Shown piece by piece: positions 1 to 8,600 of a stretch of DNA of 34,310 nt. Positions within the stretch are counted from its first letter, which is position 1. Every line of letters begins with the position of its first letter. This stretch comes from a virus: positions 1 through 34,310 of the IMG/VR virus record IMGVR_UViG_3300020187_000109. One strand, 5' to 3'. Both the position numbers and the translations under genes were made by a program. The notes under the pieces are model-generated. The model saw only the letters and a list, made by a program, of their open reading frames with translations. It did no database searches and was not told the origin of the DNA.

Positions 1-210
1 GCCTTGGAGACCTATAGTACCTTGGAGTCCTTGAGAACCCTGAAGACCGACAGTACCTTGCTCACCTTGAGCGCCTTGAAGACCTATAGTACCTTGGAGT
101 CCTTGAGAACCTTGAAGACCTATAGTACCTTGGAGTCCTTGAGAACCCTGAAGACCGACAGTACCTTGCTCACCTTGAGCGCCTTGAGCGCCTGTCGCAC
201 CAGCATCACC
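1..210 (-). repeat. Collagen tract 4 (continues beyond window)
   Basis: Gly-X-Y triplets of a different composition from tract 2 (GTI, GSQ, GTV, GEQ, GAQ) begin at a GDAGATGAQG start and run off the left edge. The repeat period here is longer, about 81 bp between copies of GLQ-GTI-GLQ. Confidence 0.85.
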
Positions 211-2988
211 AGTCCTTGCGAAGGTAATTGTTACATCATCTCCATCAGCAAACGTATATCCACTGTTACTAACATGAGCAGCAGTGACTTCGAAGAATCC
301 TGAAGATTCAGTAAAGCTTGCGATTGTAAACATGATAAAGTTAGAAGGTGTATCTTTTTTAGTTATTTTAAAGTGACCTTTGATTGGACTTGTTGAATCA
401 TCAATAGTTCTTAAGAACGGTTGAAGATCAACAGAGTTGTCATCACTGTCATCAATGTATAAAACTGTGGCTGATGTCTGAGTTCCGTTATTTAGTTTCA
501 GTCCACCTGTACCGGGATCAGTTGCAGTGGTGTCTGTTTTGAAAGTGTAATCAAACGTTATACCACCAAAAGTACCGTTATCGCCTTGAAGACCTTGAAG
601 ACCAATACTACCCTGTGCGCCTGTGGCTCCGGGCTGTGCGGGCTGTGCGGGAGCTGGGATGTTAGCATCAACATAAGCTTTAATAGATTGTTGAGTAGCT
701 AAAGCAGTAGGACTATCAGAAGCCATATTATCTTCATCTAGTATATTAGTAACTGCAACTGCGCCTGTTCCTTTAAGACCATCAAACTCAATCTCTCCAT
801 CAACATTCAAATCATTGAATATTCGGAAATGACCGTTAACGTCCATAGTTAATCTGTCTAGGGAAGTAGTTCCGTTCCATGCTTGAATTCTGTAATCACC
901 GTAAACACCATTAGAGTTTCCAGTGTCAAGAACATGTGTTCCATCAACTTCACTAAGAGTTGTGCTCTTGTTATTAGGATCATCTGCATCAGCAAGAGTT
1001 AGAACTGAAATAGCAGCGTTCTCTATATCAATAGCTGAAGCGAATACCGTACCTGTGGCTGTAACAGAAGCAAAAGTAGGGCTGTTAGTAGTTTTAGCTT
1101 GGTTATTAACATCACCTTGGAAAATATAACCTTCATCTAGGTTGGGAGTAGCATTAATACGACCAGCACCAGCAACAAAGAGAACACCTGCTGTTGAAGA
1201 AACTCTTTCAACCTTGCCTAAGTTTTGAAGAAGGGAAGTTTCTCCAGTAGGAGGTGAAGACACTAAGGTCCCCGGAGTAGTACTTATGTACAATGAGTCG
1301 CCTAGTGAAAAAGTTGAAGTGTCAAGATTTGGAAGCTGTCCATAAGTAATGCAATTAACAGAAGCATTAAGACTTACTGTAGCATCGGCTAAACCAAAGG
1401 CAGGCATCTTAGACGCATCATTAGCATCCGCTTTCATAACCACGGGTTTGTTACCACTAATACCAGAGATGTACAGAGCGTCACCTTTTGTTAAGGCCTC
1501 TCCAGCTTGTGCTGGAAATTGTTGAGCACCGTTAAGGTTACCACTAAACAAAGGTGCTTCAACTGTATCACTAAAGATAGGTGAGTCTATCACACTGATA
1601 GTAGAAATACCAGCAGCTTCTGCTATTGAGATGTTTGTACCTGCAGCAACTGCTGCGGGATCCCCTTGAAGACCCTGAAGACCAATAAGACCTTGAAGAC
1701 CTTGAAGACCGATGTCTCCTTGAAGGCCAATGTCTCCTTGATCACCTTGTAGCCCAATAAGACCTTGAAGACCAATAAGACCTTGATTACCTTGTAGCCC
1801 AATAAGACCTTGATCACCTTGAAGACCAATAAGACCTTGATCACCTTGTAGCCCAATAAGACCTTGTAGCCCAATAAGACCTTGATTACCTTGTAGCCCA
1901 ATAAGACCTTGATCACCTTGTAGCCCAATAAGACCTTGTAGCCCAATAAGACCTTGATCACCTTGTAGCCCAATGTCTCCTTGATCACCTTGTAGCCCAA
2001 TAAGACCTTGACCACCTTGTAGCCCAATAAGACCTTGATCACCTTGTAGCCCAATAAGACCTTGATCACCTTGTAGCCCAATAAGACCTTGTAGCCCAAT
2101 GTCTCCTTGATCACCTTGTAGCCCAATAAGGCCTTGATCACCTTGTAGCCCAATAAGACCTTGATCACCTTGTAGCCCAATAAGACCCTGAAGACCAATG
2201 TCTCCTTGATCACCTTGTAGCCCAATAAGACCTTGAAGGCCGATGCCCTGAAGGCCAATAAGACCTTGAAGACCAATAAGACCTTGGAGACCAATAAGAC
2301 CTTGAAGACCAATTTCTCCTTGAAGACCAATGTCTCCTTGATCACCCTGAAGACCTTGTAGCCCAATTTCTCCTTGAAGACCTTGATCACCCTGAAGACC
2401 GATGTCTCCTTGAAGGCCAATAAGACCCTGAAGACCTATTAATCCTGTTTCAGACAGTAGCTGAGGGGAAGTCCACCCATTCTCAGAGTCAATTAATACT
2501 GAAGCTGCTGTGGATCTAGCGATAGCTACAGATATGTAAAGGTCACCAGTTCCTGCGGGAATTGTAGGTATCCATCCGTCTCCTAAAACATTACTGTCAA
2601 AGGATGCGGTAGAAAAGGTCCAAACACGGTCACGAAAAGGGGGTGAAGTAACTGCTGTAGCAGATCGCTTGTATGCGTAAATAACAGCTGTATTAAATCC
2701 TTGTGCTCCTTGAAGACCTTGAAGGCCGATGCCCTGAAGGCCAATAAGACCTTGAAGACCAATGTCTCCTTGATCACCTTGTAGCCCAATAAGACCTTGA
2801 AGGCCGATGCCCTGAAGGCCAATAAGACCTTGGAGACCAATAAGACCTTGAAGACCAATAAGACCTTGAAGACCAATTTCTCCTTGAAGACCAATGTCTC
2901 CTTGAAGACCAATTAAGCCTTGAGTACCGGTTTCTTGGAACGATACTTCAAATGTATCTTGTTCGAGGTTAACAATAAAATCTGACAT
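1..2988 (-). CDS. Collagen-like tail fibre (3' end outside window)
   Basis: I read this frame by hand from ATG 2988 and found no stop to position 1, at least 996 codons. An N-terminal 20-residue anchor (MSDFIVNLEQDTFEVSFQET) leads to collagen tract 1 (residues 21-96), a spacer, collagen tract 2 (182-442, about 87 triplets such as GLI-GLQ-GDQ), and a globular region (about 443-780) with GEALTKGDALYISGI, a Gly-His-Phe-Arg phage fibre motif and ALATQQSIKAYVD. A short tract 3 follows (about 783-807), then a second globular part with GGITFDYTFKTDTTA, then tract 4 from residue 927 to the edge. It is presumably a trimeric, fibrous receptor-binding protein. Gly-Ile interruptions break the tracts at two similar points. 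Confidence 0.85.
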   Translation of the reverse strand, partial: MSDFIVNLEQDTFEVSFQETGTQGLIGLQGDIGLQGEIGLQGLIGLQGLIGLQGLIGLQGIGLQGLIGLQGDQGDIGLQGLIGLQGIGLQGLQGAQGFNTAVIYAYKRSATAVTSPPFRDRVWTFSTASFDSNVLGDGWIPTIPAGTGDLYISVAIARSTAASVLIDSENGWTSPQLLSETGLIGLQGLIGLQGDIGLQGDQGLQGEIGLQGLQGDQGDIGLQGEIGLQGLIGLQGLIGLQGLIGLQGIGLQGLIGLQGDQGDIGLQGLIGLQGDQGLIGLQGDQGLIGLQGDQGDIGLQGLIGLQGDQGLIGLQGDQGLIGLQGGQGLIGLQGDQGDIGLQGDQGLIGLQGLIGLQGDQGLIGLQGNQGLIGLQGLIGLQGDQGLIGLQGDQGLIGLQGNQGLIGLQGLIGLQGDQGDIGLQGDIGLQGLQGLIGLQGLQGDPAAVAAGTNISIAEAAGISTISVIDSPIFSDTVEAPLFSGNLNGAQQFPAQAGEALTKGDALYISGISGNKPVVMKADANDASKMPAFGLADATVSLNASVNCITYGQLPNLDTSTFSLGDSLYISTTPGTLVSSPPTGETSLLQNLGKVERVSSTAGVLFVAGAGRINATPNLDEGYIFQGDVNNQAKTTNSPTFASVTATGTVFASAIDIENAAISVLTLADADDPNNKSTTLSEVDGTHVLDTGNSNGVYGDYRIQAWNGTTSLDRLTMDVNGHFRIFNDLNVDGEIEFDGLKGTGAVAVTNILDEDNMASDSPTALATQQSIKAYVDANIPAPAQPAQPGATGAQGSIGLQGLQGDNGTFGGITFDYTFKTDTTATDPGTGGLKLNNGTQTSATVLYIDDSDDNSVDLQPFLRTIDDSTSPIKGHFKITKKDTPSNFIMFTIASFTESSGFFEVTAAHVSNSGYTFADGDDVTITFARTGDAGATGAQGAQGEQGTVGLQGSQGLQGTIGLQGSQGLQGTIGLQGAQGEQGTVGLQGSQGLQGTIGLQG
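1663..2445 (-). repeat. Long Gly-X-Y DNA repeat (collagen tract 2)
   Basis: This tract is built largely from a 27-bp unit coding GLI-GLQ-GDQ, with single triplet variants (GDI, GEI). Every unit is a multiple of 9 nt, so gains and losses keep frame. It is the most repetitive stretch in the window. Confidence 0.9.
2701..2928 (-). repeat. Collagen tract 1
   Basis: These Gly-X-Y codons are nearly identical over about 120 bp to the part of tract 2 at 2220-2345, including the GI interruption. Together the two blocks flank the non-collagen spacer at 2446-2700. Confidence 0.85.
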
Positions 2989-2991
2989 AAG

Positions 2992-3471
2992 TTATAATCC
3001 TACAGAAGGTGAGCCGCGTCTCATAACTAAAACCATACGACTGGCTCTAATTGCGGAATCTGCGGAAGTTGTATCTATATCGTAGTCTATGTACATAACT
3101 CCTAAAGGTACATCGACTGCTAAGTCTGTATTAATTGCAATTTGTTCATTAGCAGGAGTTACATAAAAGTCCTTGGGGACTGTAATTGTAAATTCACCTT
3201 TTGCGGTATCAGTTTTTACACCGTTGATAGTATGTGTTTTGGGAACAGCAGTAGGGGTTAGGTTAGATATCGACATAGACCGGGATGTAGTTGTTACATC
3301 TGCGAGGTAAAAATCTACTTTAGCAACAATGCCAAAGTTCGTGATATCCATTGCGGTTCCATCTGCGTTTAAGATTTGGCCACTTAATACTCTTTGTTCG
3401 CCTTGAATTAAAGAGAGTGCCTTTACGTTATCAGCACCTCCAATATAATTTTCTATTCCTGAAATTCTCAT
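2992..3471 (-). CDS. Baseplate/fibre connector-like protein (BppU N-terminal-like)
   Basis: This 159-residue protein precedes the collagen-like fibre gene by 3 nt. Its sequence ALSLIQGEQRVLSGQILNADG then MDITNF resembles the first strands of BppU-type N-terminal domains, in which a 'qGd....  .i.l.d.dG..idLt' pattern forms a beta sandwich that docks fibres to the tail. It continues with alternating strands (KVDFYLADVTT, KGEFTITVPKDF, LGVMYIDYDID) and no coiled coil. TAGGAG precedes the ATG. It could be a fibre anchoring protein or a small receptor-binding accessory. Confidence in the family is modest, but its structural role is likely from position. Confidence 0.5.
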   Translation of the reverse strand: MRISGIENYIGGADNVKALSLIQGEQRVLSGQILNADGTAMDITNFGIVAKVDFYLADVTTTSRSMSISNLTPTAVPKTHTINGVKTDTAKGEFTITVPKDFYVTPANEQIAINTDLAVDVPLGVMYIDYDIDTTSADSAIRASRMVLVMRRGSPSVGL

Positions 3472-3528
3472 TGTTAAACTCCTATAGGATGTTTGCGCTG
3501 TCTAAGGACAGGCCGCATTGAGATTGTG

Positions 3529-4095
3529 TTATGAAAAGAAAAATGTACAGTATAATCTGCCATCTTCCTTATTAGAACCGAATGTGCCACTGCCTTTGTG
3601 ATAATGCTGGGCATTAAAGACAATTAATCGGTTGTAGACGTTTCCAAAGAAAGCTACCTGTTCCCAAGTGGTTTCGTCTGGACCTGTGTTCAGGGCATTA
3701 TGGTCGGTAGTAGGGTCGTTTTCGTCCCATACTGAAATACCTGTTTCTTTATGTCGGTATAGACCTGTTCCTGCTGATACCGGAGCATCAGGAGTTAAAT
3801 ACACAATAGCGACATACTTGCCGTGATCGTGATGAACAGGTTGATTCTGACCTTTTACTGAGTATTGCCAACAAGTGTTGTAGCTCTTTTCCCAGTAGGT
3901 AATAGGTCTTCCAAGTATTCTATCTTCTATATGTTTTTTAATATGTAATTGGTAGTGAGGAGGTTCAGGCTCTGCCTTCTGAGAAGGAAAGTTGCTGCCT
4001 CCATCACCGAAATCTCTTGTTAACACCTCGGATCTTATGGCGTCGGGGTCGTGAAAGAAATTATCAAACACCATCATAATAGGTTCTTCTCTCAT
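3529..4095 (-). CDS. 2-oxoglutarate/Fe(II) oxygenase-like protein 2 (DUF6445-like)
   Basis: This 188-residue protein is homologous to the oxygenase-like protein at 4970. Metal ligand candidates are H88-x-D90 (PVHHDHG) and H166 (QHYHKG), and R180 (DGRLYCTFFFS) is the 2-oxoglutarate candidate. The shared TGxxRHKETG and NVYNRLI blocks align with copy 1, but overall similarity is modest, so the copies probably differ in substrate. Its ATG overlaps the glycosyltransferase TGA as ATGA, with AAGGAG 8 nt upstream. All predicted catalytic residues are present in both copies. It could alternatively be a non-enzymatic cupin used structurally, but the conserved triad argues against that. Confidence 0.72.
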   Translation of the reverse strand: MREEPIMMVFDNFFHDPDAIRSEVLTRDFGDGGSNFPSQKAEPEPPHYQLHIKKHIEDRILGRPITYWEKSYNTCWQYSVKGQNQPVHHDHGKYVAIVYLTPDAPVSAGTGLYRHKETGISVWDENDPTTDHNALNTGPDETTWEQVAFFGNVYNRLIVFNAQHYHKGSGTFGSNKEDGRLYCTFFFS

Positions 4096-4973
4096 TCCGC
4101 GTACTCCTTCGTTATACTCTTTATAAAATCTTCTTTTTGGTACTGAGTCAATAACAACTCTTTGTACATGATTGGCAATTCTTTAGCACTACTTCTGCTT
4201 TTGTTTACGTAGTTAAGAGAGAGCTTACGAAGCTGTTCTACATAGTCCTTTTGAGGGTACTGATCTTGTATTGAAGACTCAGTGTTCCTATCAATAACAT
4301 AAAGGTCACTAGACATAGTTTGAAAATAACAAAGATTACCTTTCTGGTGCTCTGCTAATAACTGATACGTGTACAAGTGATCTTCACCGACAGGAATGTC
4401 CTCGTGCATCTTTATGATAGCCGATTTCTTACTCTGTAAAATAATGAAATCAGAAGAAGGTGGAAGCTCCTCTGTCCATATGTGAGACAAGCCGGGGCCA
4501 GACTCTCTAGACGGGGGAACTACACTACAGCCCCAAACGCCCACCTCTGATCCGTTGTGGATATTAAAGAGGTGGCCTGCGGCTTTCCCATTGCTAATGA
4601 AGTCAATCGGGATAACACCGAGGACATCTATGCAAGGGAAGTGGCTTATGTGATTGTACAAAGACTCTAGATATGTGGGATAAAGAAAATCATCGCCATC
4701 TATCTGACTTATAAAGTCAAAGTCTGTTTCTAAAAACAAGTCTAAACAAGAGTTCTTACCCTTTCCGGGTTTACCATCACTTTCTGTTCTTACAATGTGA
4801 AATGGTAAATCAGCACTAAAGACTTCTTGTGCATACTCTTCGTTTAAAGTGTTTAACACTATTATTGTTTTAAGTTCAATCTCTTTCACAGAGTTCAAAC
4901 CTAACACTGAACCGATTAATCTTTTTAATCTTGGAAGATCACTAGAGGTCAAGAGTGTCAACAGTATCTTCAC
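4092..4973 (-). CDS. GT-A fold (family 2-like) glycosyltransferase
   Basis: This 293-residue protein begins at GTG 4973, overlapping the oxygenase stop. The N-terminus (MKILLTLLTSSDLPRLKRLI) is the beta-alpha start of a Rossmann-like nucleotide-sugar domain. D92-G-D94-D95 (QIDGDDFLYPTYLESL) is the metal and UDP-binding DxD motif of GT2-type enzymes. A later GEDHLYTYQLL segment (around residue 198) resembles the acceptor-side 'ED' motif. There is no signal peptide or membrane anchor, so it would act in the cytoplasm on proteins or nucleotides before assembly. Sitting between two oxygenase-like genes with start/stop overlaps on both sides implies a shared task, perhaps hydroxylation followed by glycosylation. 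Confidence 0.8.
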   Translation of the reverse strand: MKILLTLLTSSDLPRLKRLIGSVLGLNSVKEIELKTIIVLNTLNEEYAQEVFSADLPFHIVRTESDGKPGKGKNSCLDLFLETDFDFISQIDGDDFLYPTYLESLYNHISHFPCIDVLGVIPIDFISNGKAAGHLFNIHNGSEVGVWGCSVVPPSRESGPGLSHIWTEELPPSSDFIILQSKKSAIIKMHEDIPVGEDHLYTYQLLAEHQKGNLCYFQTMSSDLYVIDRNTESSIQDQYPQKDYVEQLRKLSLNYVNKSRSSAKELPIMYKELLLTQYQKEDFIKSITKEYAE

Positions 4974-5563
4974 TTAAGATCACCTGCTGTGTTAAAGAAA
5001 AATGTTTGAAACAATCTACCGTTCTCTAAACAATCCCCGAATCCGGGCTTCATAGAGCTATGATACATATTGCCTCTGTAAAGAACTAATCTGTTGTAGA
5101 CATTACTGACCTCTGTGATAGTCTCCCACAAGTCGTTGTTCATAGGATTACCGAGACCCTTAGACTGGTTAAAGTCCGTAGAGTCGTCATCAGGGTTCCA
5201 CCAGTGTGTCCCTGTCTCCTTATGCCGAAAGATTGCTGTTCCAGCTTCCTTCTCTGCGTTAGGGGTTAAATAACACACAGCTGCCCAAGTGGTAGCATCG
5301 TGGTGAATCCAAGATGTATCTGTTTCAATCGTGTACTGAAAGGCTGTGTTAGCTTCACTGGGCCACCAAGTAATCTGTTCTTTTAAAATATGGTTTTGAA
5401 TGTAATTTTTTGTTACTTCAGAGTCGTGGGGACTAACGGGATCAGTTCTGACTCCGGGATAGTTTCCGTGTCCTGCTTTAAAGTAGCGCATCTTTAGTGC
5501 TTGTTCTCGCACTTGGTCTGGATTTTCATAAAAGTCATCTATGATATATAGTGATTGTCGCAT
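4970..5563 (-). CDS. 2-oxoglutarate/Fe(II) oxygenase-like protein 1 (DUF6445-like)
   Basis: This 197-residue protein has the pattern of 2-oxoglutarate-dependent dioxygenases: H87-x-D89 (WIHHDATTW), a YLTP-turn, then GTAIFRHKETG, a distal H168 (NMYHSS) and R183 (GRLFQTFFF) placed to bind the 2-oxoglutarate carboxylate. Such enzymes hydroxylate proteins, small molecules or bases. The strings YNRLVLYRGNMYHS and GRLFQTFFF resemble a family I recall as DUF6445; this is not verified. AAGGAG precedes the ATG. Its TGA overlaps the glycosyltransferase start as GTGA. A homologue follows that gene. The substrate is unknown. The location between tail tip and fibre genes suggests a virion protein or host surface target. 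Confidence 0.72.
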   Translation of the reverse strand: MRQSLYIIDDFYENPDQVREQALKMRYFKAGHGNYPGVRTDPVSPHDSEVTKNYIQNHILKEQITWWPSEANTAFQYTIETDTSWIHHDATTWAAVCYLTPNAEKEAGTAIFRHKETGTHWWNPDDDSTDFNQSKGLGNPMNNDLWETITEVSNVYNRLVLYRGNMYHSSMKPGFGDCLENGRLFQTFFFNTAGDLK

Positions 5564-5590
5564 AAATATTATCTCCTTGTTTAGTATGAG

Positions 5591-5622
5591 TAAACTAAGG
5601 GGTCACACGGACCCCTTGTTTA
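5591..5622 (-). terminator. Hairpin terminator-like element after the J-like gene
   Basis: The minus-strand RNA forms AAGGGGUC-CGUGU-GACCCCUU (8 bp), extended by UAAAC/GUUUA across one bulged A. The downstream U-tract is weak (AGUUUA), so termination may be partial. It separates the tail tip gene from the modification cassette. Confidence 0.6.
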
Positions 5623-5628
5623 TTTGTA

Positions 5629-8600
5629 TTATGGAAATGCTGCACTGATTTGTTGCCAATTAGCAGCAAGATTCTCGGGCCTAGTAGTGTTGTCGGGGCT
5701 GCTTGTTACTGCTGTTTTACAATAAAAGGTGCCTGCCGAGGTTGTGGAAGTAGGTAAAGAAACTACAAGACTACCTACAGCATAGTTAGTTCCTGATACC
5801 CAACTAATTAATCCCGGAAGCCCTTGAGCTCCCTGATTACCAGCTAATGCTTTAGAAAGTGATTGGATTTTGTTAACTGTAACATCACTGTTACTATCTT
5901 GCTTGTAAGTGACAGGGTATGTTCTGGTTACTGAGTCTCCTACAAAAGCAGTTAGAGCTGTAGTTCCAAAACCTGATATAACCCTTAGTTTCGACGCATT
6001 GGCGAAGCTTATTGGCGGATTGCCCGTTTGGAGATAGTCAGTAATAACGTATGTTCTAAATGAGGACAGACCTGAAGTACCATCTACTCCTGTACCTATA
6101 GTGCCCTGCCATTCGACTAAATTTCCATCATTATCGGACACTGTTATCTCAAGTGTTTGAGTGCCACCTATGTCTAACTGTGTAATGAGCTGGTCTGAAG
6201 GAGAACCCGGAACAGGGGTGTTGCGAGATACTCGTAGCTTACTTATCTTTTTAGTAGGATCTCTGGCTAACCCAGCATCCCACGCTTCCTCTGAAGTACC
6301 GTCTAGGTTAGACATAATTATATACATAAGTCCGTCATTCCCAGTAGTTCCGGGTATAAGGCTAGTACCATTTTGAGTTTCAACATAATTTCCACCAGTA
6401 GCACCGTAAACCCCGCCTGTTACAACTGCGCTATCAGTAGGGGTTCCTACTTTAAACTCATTAGCAGCAAGGGTAGTACCGGAAGCCACCTGTGTAAAAA
6501 CATTAGTGCTTGATGTTACCGTAAAGGCAGTACCTAAGTTAGTAGAAGAAATAACTCCAGCACTATCAGCAGGTATAGTTAAAGCAGAAGGGGTTATAGA
6601 AACATCCACCCCGCCAGAACCAGCTGAAGATTTAGAAATTACTTGAGTCTTAGTGGTAGTAATTTCAGCAGCGGTCGAACTCGTTTTTGATACTACAGTA
6701 TAAATTCGGCTCAATGATGCATTACCATCAGCAAAACCTGTTATAAAGGTTGTGAGCCCTTGTACTGAACGGAGCCTTCTGACTACGGCACTATCCGGGG
6801 TTCTAGATCCTATACTAACACCCGTTCCTGAAGGGGTTAAAGTAAAGCGTAGCGAGTCTTCACCTACAGAACCCGTAGGCCCTAGGTTGTTTCTAGTTAC
6901 TTCGACTCTTTGCACTGTACCGACAATGCACTTATGTCTAACCCGCTGTCTTGTAATACCGGAAAGAGAATCACCCGAGAAAACCACTTCTAGGCTCTTA
7001 CCCGTGACAAAAAACGAATCAAAGAAAAGTCTGGCAATTGTTTGCCTAGCAGTACTTGAAGATGTGTCTAAAGTAGGAACACCTGCCGCATCAACCCAAA
7101 CTTTAAAATCTAGGGAATACGAAGTACCCCCGGTATTAGCCAAAATGCTAGCCATTGTAGGTAGATCAAAGTTAGAAGCAGCGGTGGTAAATTGAAACAG
7201 GGCGCTGCTATTAGATGAAGGTTGTAGAGGATTGTAACTTTGGGTGGAAAAACTTGTAGGCTCAGAAGTTATTGCGCCGGCGGCTACTTCAGATTCAGTA
7301 AGAACCCCAGCTGCACTATCGGCCACAGTGTATTTGAAGTCTCCACCAGCAAGGGTTGCCCCTGACGCTTTCTCAGCTAAAGCTGTGCCATTAGCAGACA
7401 CTGAAACAACAGTGTCAGTGTCAGGAATACCGCCGGTATTGGTTGCTACGTTGCCCGAAGAGTCCGCTGCTAATACTATGGAAGCAGGGGTCACATTAAC
7501 GTCTAAGGTATCCCCATCATCCCCAAAGCGGCCTTCAATAGTTGGAGTAGCCCAATCACCCCATAAGGGTGCTACTGTAGGGGGAACAGCTCCTGCTGCT
7601 GGGGCTCCTAATACCTTTCTTGTAGTTCTCCATAAATTAGGGAGGGCAGAAGTAAGGGCAGGGGCTCCATCAGTCCAAGGGCTTGTAGGGGTATCATAGG
7701 GTGAAGTGTTTAAGGGGCTGGTTGGAGCTGTGTTACTATTTGTAGCTTGGAACACATACTCAATACCAACACCCTCAGAGCCAGCGGCACCCGCTGTACC
7801 CTCTATAGACTTGGACCATGTTTGGGTTCTGCTTAAATCAAAAATAGTGCCATTAGGGCTCCCTACAGGGAGGGCTTCAATCTCAAAAGTCCTTATTGCG
7901 CTATCTATTGTGCTAGAAAACCCAGTAGGAGGAGTAAAGGTTGTTGCCGTGACTGTAGCGCTTATTGACTCTACGCTAGTGATAGAACCACTATTAGTGG
8001 CATCTGGGGTAGGGGCGAAGGCACTTATAGAAAACTGCGCACAAATTACTGACTCGTTTCTAGGAGTAGGAAGAGTATTACCATCTAGTGCTAATATATC
8101 TTCTACTAGGCAGGTCACAGTTCCTCTTCTGTTACTGCTATTTTGAGCTTGTACTACCATCTCAAAAGTAGTACCTGGTACAAACACAGTCTTCATAAAG
8201 GCTATTTGGGCTAATACCGATGCTGTACCAGAGGTAGGAGAGTTAAATCCACCTGCCCATCTAAAATCCATAAATCCAGTGCTAAAATTAGAAGTAGGCT
8301 GATCTCTATAAGAATAGATTCTACCGAGACGGCCTTCACCTTCACTTTCGCCTATTGAGTAATTCACAACGGTAGGGTTAGCTGGGCTACCGAATAAGTC
8401 TGCAGCAGTACTAAATACATTGGCGTCGTTTCTCCAACGCACTTGGTTAGTAGTACTAGAGGGTTCAGCGCCAGCACTAGGAATACTTCCTACAAGAGAA
8501 GCAGTAGTAGTAGTGCTGCCTCCAATAAAAGCAGCAGTAGGGTCATTAATAATATTACGGACCCTAAACTTACCCGCTGTTAAAGCTACAGTTGGCCCTA

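Noticed and set aside
4-303. Plus-strand ORF with TLESLRTLKTYS repeats
   Set aside because: It is the antisense of collagen tract 4. It shows only the repeat period, has no ribosome binding site, and opposes the direction of every supported gene.
1623-2420. A 265-codon minus-strand frame rich in LGYKVIK repeats
   Set aside because: It is the wrong frame of the collagen tract. The Gly-X-Y frame that begins at 2988 stays open through this region. The repeat unit is a multiple of 3, so a second frame is stop-free by chance.
1663-2445. Possible CRISPR array because of regular short repeats
   Set aside because: There are no unique spacers. The whole unit is coding Gly-X-Y with variants in frame.
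5564-5628. Promoter for the modification cassette after the hairpin
   Set aside because: Only 27 nt separate the hairpin from the first ATG. No convincing -35/-10 pair fits.
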